DNA of 64,000 nucleotides from Dioscorea cayenensis subsp. rotundata (taxonomy: Eukaryota > Streptophyta > Magnoliopsida > Dioscoreales > Dioscoreaceae): the NCBI RefSeq assembly GCF_009730915.1, contig NC_052490.1:32426625-32490624 (forward strand). The letters run 5' to 3'. Positions 61,871 to 64,000 of the stretch are shown one piece after another. Below the pieces are notes generated by a model. It saw nothing but the letters and a program-made list of their open reading frames with translations. It ran no database searches and was not told the origin of the DNA. Positions within the stretch are counted from its first letter, which is position 1; every line of letters starts with the position of its first letter. Both the position numbers and the translations under genes were made by a program.

Positions 61871-62778
61871 ATGGAGTATGATCAATATCTAAGCAGTCTC
61901 ATGATACTTGATGAACAAAACCTCCTTGATTTCACTCCATTTATCAGGTATATGCATTCATAATTTCTTAATTAATTAATCTAATGCTTTTGATATTTCA
62001 TTCTTCTTCATTTGTGCACTCATGCAGTGAAACTAATACTTCCAATGAGGAGTTTCCCATCATCCCATCCTTGGATTCATCTTTTCCAGTTCAACAAAGT
62101 TTGGAAGACATAGAATTTGAGTCATTAACAATATGGGATGACATGAAGATGATAACTTCATGCTGTGAAGATGTGGTTGTTAGCCAACCATTAATAATGC
62201 CATTAAACATGGCATCCAATGATATCAATATTGCTTGTGTTAGAGATGAAGAGAAGATGATCAATGAGAGTATTACTTTGATTGGATCTCGTACTTCAAA
62301 GATAAGAGAGATTGAGTATGATGAGCTTAAGAAATATTTCTACATGCCGATTGCGAGTGCGGCGAAGGCGATGAATGTTGGACTAACTGTTTTGAAGAAG
62401 AGATGCAGAGAGCTTGGCATAACAAGGTGGCCTCATAGGAAGATGAAGAGCTTGAATTCACTCATTCATAATGTTAAGGTATATATATATATATATATCA
62501 TTATATATGTATGTATTTATGTATGTATTTATGTATGTATATGTAATGAATTGTAATGGTTTTTTTAGGAGTTTGGGAAGGATGAAGGAGAGGAAATTTT
62601 AAGAAGAGAATTGAATACATTGGAGGAAGAAAGGAGATTAATGGAGGAGAATCCAGAGATGGAGTTGAATGAAAGAACCAAGAGACTTAGACAGGCTTGT
62701 TTTAAGGCTAATTATAAGAAAAGGAAGGCCATGCAATTGCCTTGTAGCTATCGTTCAGATATATTTCTATTGAATTAG
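61871..62778 (+). CDS. RKD: RKD-type RWP-RK transcription factor
   Basis: Three exons, 61871-61947, 62028-62478 and 62569-62778, join in phase to 245 aa. The N-terminal 120 residues are acidic with no known domain (WDDMKMITS). The RWP-RK domain spans about residues 122-175: LKKYFYMPIASAAKAMNVGL, then the helix TVLKKRCRELG and the signature RWPHRKMKSL. A charged helix follows (EEERRLMEENPEMELNERTK), probably a coiled coil. Small RKD proteins of this kind control egg-cell identity and germline formation in plants (Arabidopsis RKD1-5); the same role here is inferred. Intron 2 carries TA and GTAT repeats. The gene faces the next one tail to tail with 291 bp between stop codons. Confidence 0.92.
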
Positions 62779-63069
62779 TATTTATATCTTATATAGTTTT
62801 GTTTCTTCTGCTTCTTGTTGTTTAATTGTCATTGATATATATGGTTTGTAGTTTTTTATATTATTGTGAAGCTCTCTGACATATATATATATATATTCTT
62901 TTTCATTCAGTCATTTCACACATACAAAGTATAAACTGAAGAAGACCAAGTCCTGTTTGACTGAGTTCTAACATTATTTGAATCAAAGACACCAAGTGGC
63001 AGGTATTAGAACAAAGTAGAGTTTAGCCAAAACTAATTAGAAATATTAATTAAAGATAAAACCATCTAG

Positions 63070-63934
63070 CTAGCTCCACCTTAATTTGATTGGATTCAAG
63101 CTTTGTGGTTCCTTTTCCATGGCCAATGCTTCATCCCTCCACTGATACAAGCCTGCAAATAACTCCAAAAACCAACAACCCAATCAAATAAAAAACAAGA
63201 AAGAAAGTGAAGAAGAACATGATCAGAACATGAACACCAACCCAAAAGTGAGAACTTGAATGCAAAGACATGCTTGTCAAACTCCTGTTTCTTCTCATCA
63301 TCCTTGAAATGGTCACTTCAGTGATCTCTTTTCCTTCTTTCCTCTTTTCACTCACAACTTCATCATCTTCACAAATTTGAGAAGATGAAGAAGACAAAGG
63401 ATAAAACATACAAGAAGAATAAGAAGATGAAAATGATGATGATGAAGATGATGATGATGATGAGAAAGAAGAACAAGAAGAGGGAGTGTTGTTACTCTCT
63501 GAATACTTGTCACCTTTTCTATTAGAACTACCACTAAGAAATCTAAAGGAAGAAGATTGGAATGAAGACTTATTATTAGTCTTCAAAACATAAGGGCCAT
63601 CAAGAACAGTAGTGAGAGAGGTGACATTAATGGCACCCTTCATCTCTGCTACCTTTCTTGGAGGTGGTTGTAAGGATTTGATCACTGGTCTTGGAGGGAG
63701 TCTTACTTCTCTGAGTTCTCTCTTAGCCTTAGGCTTCCCCGGAGCCTCCTCCCAGAGGAAAGGAACGGCGCCGGGAGGCCTCAACGGTGGAGTGGCCATC
63801 CCCGGAGGCTCCGGCCGGCTCTCTGGTAGGGTGAAGTAGGTGATCTTGGGTGGTGTTGAAGTTTCATTCATGGCAACCTTCAACTTCATGGCCTTCTCTG
63901 CTTCAATGCATGAGCTTTGTGTTCTGCTTGTCAT
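63070..63934 (-). CDS. Uncharacterised plant protein with WEEAPGKPK motif (DUF688-like)
   Basis: Two minus-strand exons, 63934-63238 and 63152-63070, join in phase to 259 aa. The N-terminal part is Pro-rich with TPPLRPPGAVPFLWEEAPGK at about 48-67, a signature of plant DUF688-like proteins. The middle holds a long Ser run (about 150-180) encoded by a GAT/TCA-type microsatellite, then charged residues. The C-terminal exon gives GLYQWRDEALAMEKEPQS and a stop. If the intron were not spliced, the frame would continue into a Phe/Leu-rich membrane-like tail to 63131; the GT-AG splice in phase argues against that reading. Function unknown; no signal peptide or membrane segment in the spliced form. 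Confidence 0.78.
63427..63475. repeat. GAT/GAA-rich microsatellite coding for polyserine
   Basis: Imperfect ATGATG trinucleotide run on the plus strand. On the minus strand it encodes most of the Ser-rich tract of the WEEAPGKPK protein. Confidence 0.7.
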
Positions 63935-64000
63935 GTTCTATGTCATCTTAATATAAAGAGGAGAATATTAGAATTTAAAAAAATTAAAAAAAAGAAAAAA

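Noticed and set aside
63131-63237. Phe/Leu-rich membrane-like C-terminus for the WEEAPGKPK protein
   Set aside because: A GT-AG intron in phase (63237-63153) removes it and leads to a short exon whose reading (GLYQWRDEALAM) looks like a normal end.

Overview
This is a stretch of plant nuclear DNA. Every gene found has spliceosomal introns with GT-AG (twice GC-AG) borders, intergenic DNA is AT-rich, and transposon remnants and a plastid DNA insertion are present. The gene families (RKD, ABIL, DmX-like, TFIIIC102) place it in a flowering plant. GC-rich first exons next to AT-rich introns (KH gene, DmX gene) lean towards a non-grass monocot, but the species cannot be fixed from the sequence.

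Layout. (1) 713-6771, minus: a five-KH-domain RNA-binding protein. (2) 9654-21861, minus: TFIIIC subunit GTF3C3/TFIIIC102, 18 exons, 919 aa. One of its introns holds an insertion from the plastid rRNA operon with rrn5 and trnR-ACG. (3) 21862-30551: 8.7 kb of repeat-rich DNA with a 2.47-kb solo LTR (5-bp target duplication), a LINE tail (14-bp duplication), a tRNA-derived SINE (13-bp duplication), a family of AT-rich repeat modules and a hAT-like MITE. (4) 30552-44664, plus: DmX/Rav1-like WD40 protein, 16 exons, 2542 aa. (5) 46616-53040, plus: 680-aa protein with two DUF2439 domains, 14 exons. (6) 54556-56272, plus: 450-aa plant-specific membrane-anchored protein. (7) 56348-57974, minus: ABI-like (ABIL) subunit of the SCAR/WAVE complex, 9 exons, 294 aa. 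(8) 58959-61205, plus: 65-aa complex I subunit B9/NDUFA3-like. (9) 61871-62778, plus: RKD-type RWP-RK transcription factor, 245 aa. (10) 63070-63934, minus: 259-aa uncharacterised protein with a WEEAPGKPK motif.

The exon models were built by hand. Reading phases were checked at every junction, and each model gives one continuous reading frame. The genes do not form a pathway; they are ordinary eukaryotic neighbours. The order DmX-like / membrane protein / B9 resembles Arabidopsis At2g46560-At2g46550-At2g46540 as I recall it. Genes 6 and 7 converge with 75 bp between stop codons, and genes 7 and 8 diverge from a 984-bp shared upstream region. I see no CRISPR, operon or clearly new molecular system. 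The most unusual items are the plastid 5S rRNA/tRNA insertion inside a gene for a 5S/tRNA transcription factor, two GC-AG introns, the duplicated DUF2439 protein without a helicase, and three transposon insertions with intact target-site duplications.
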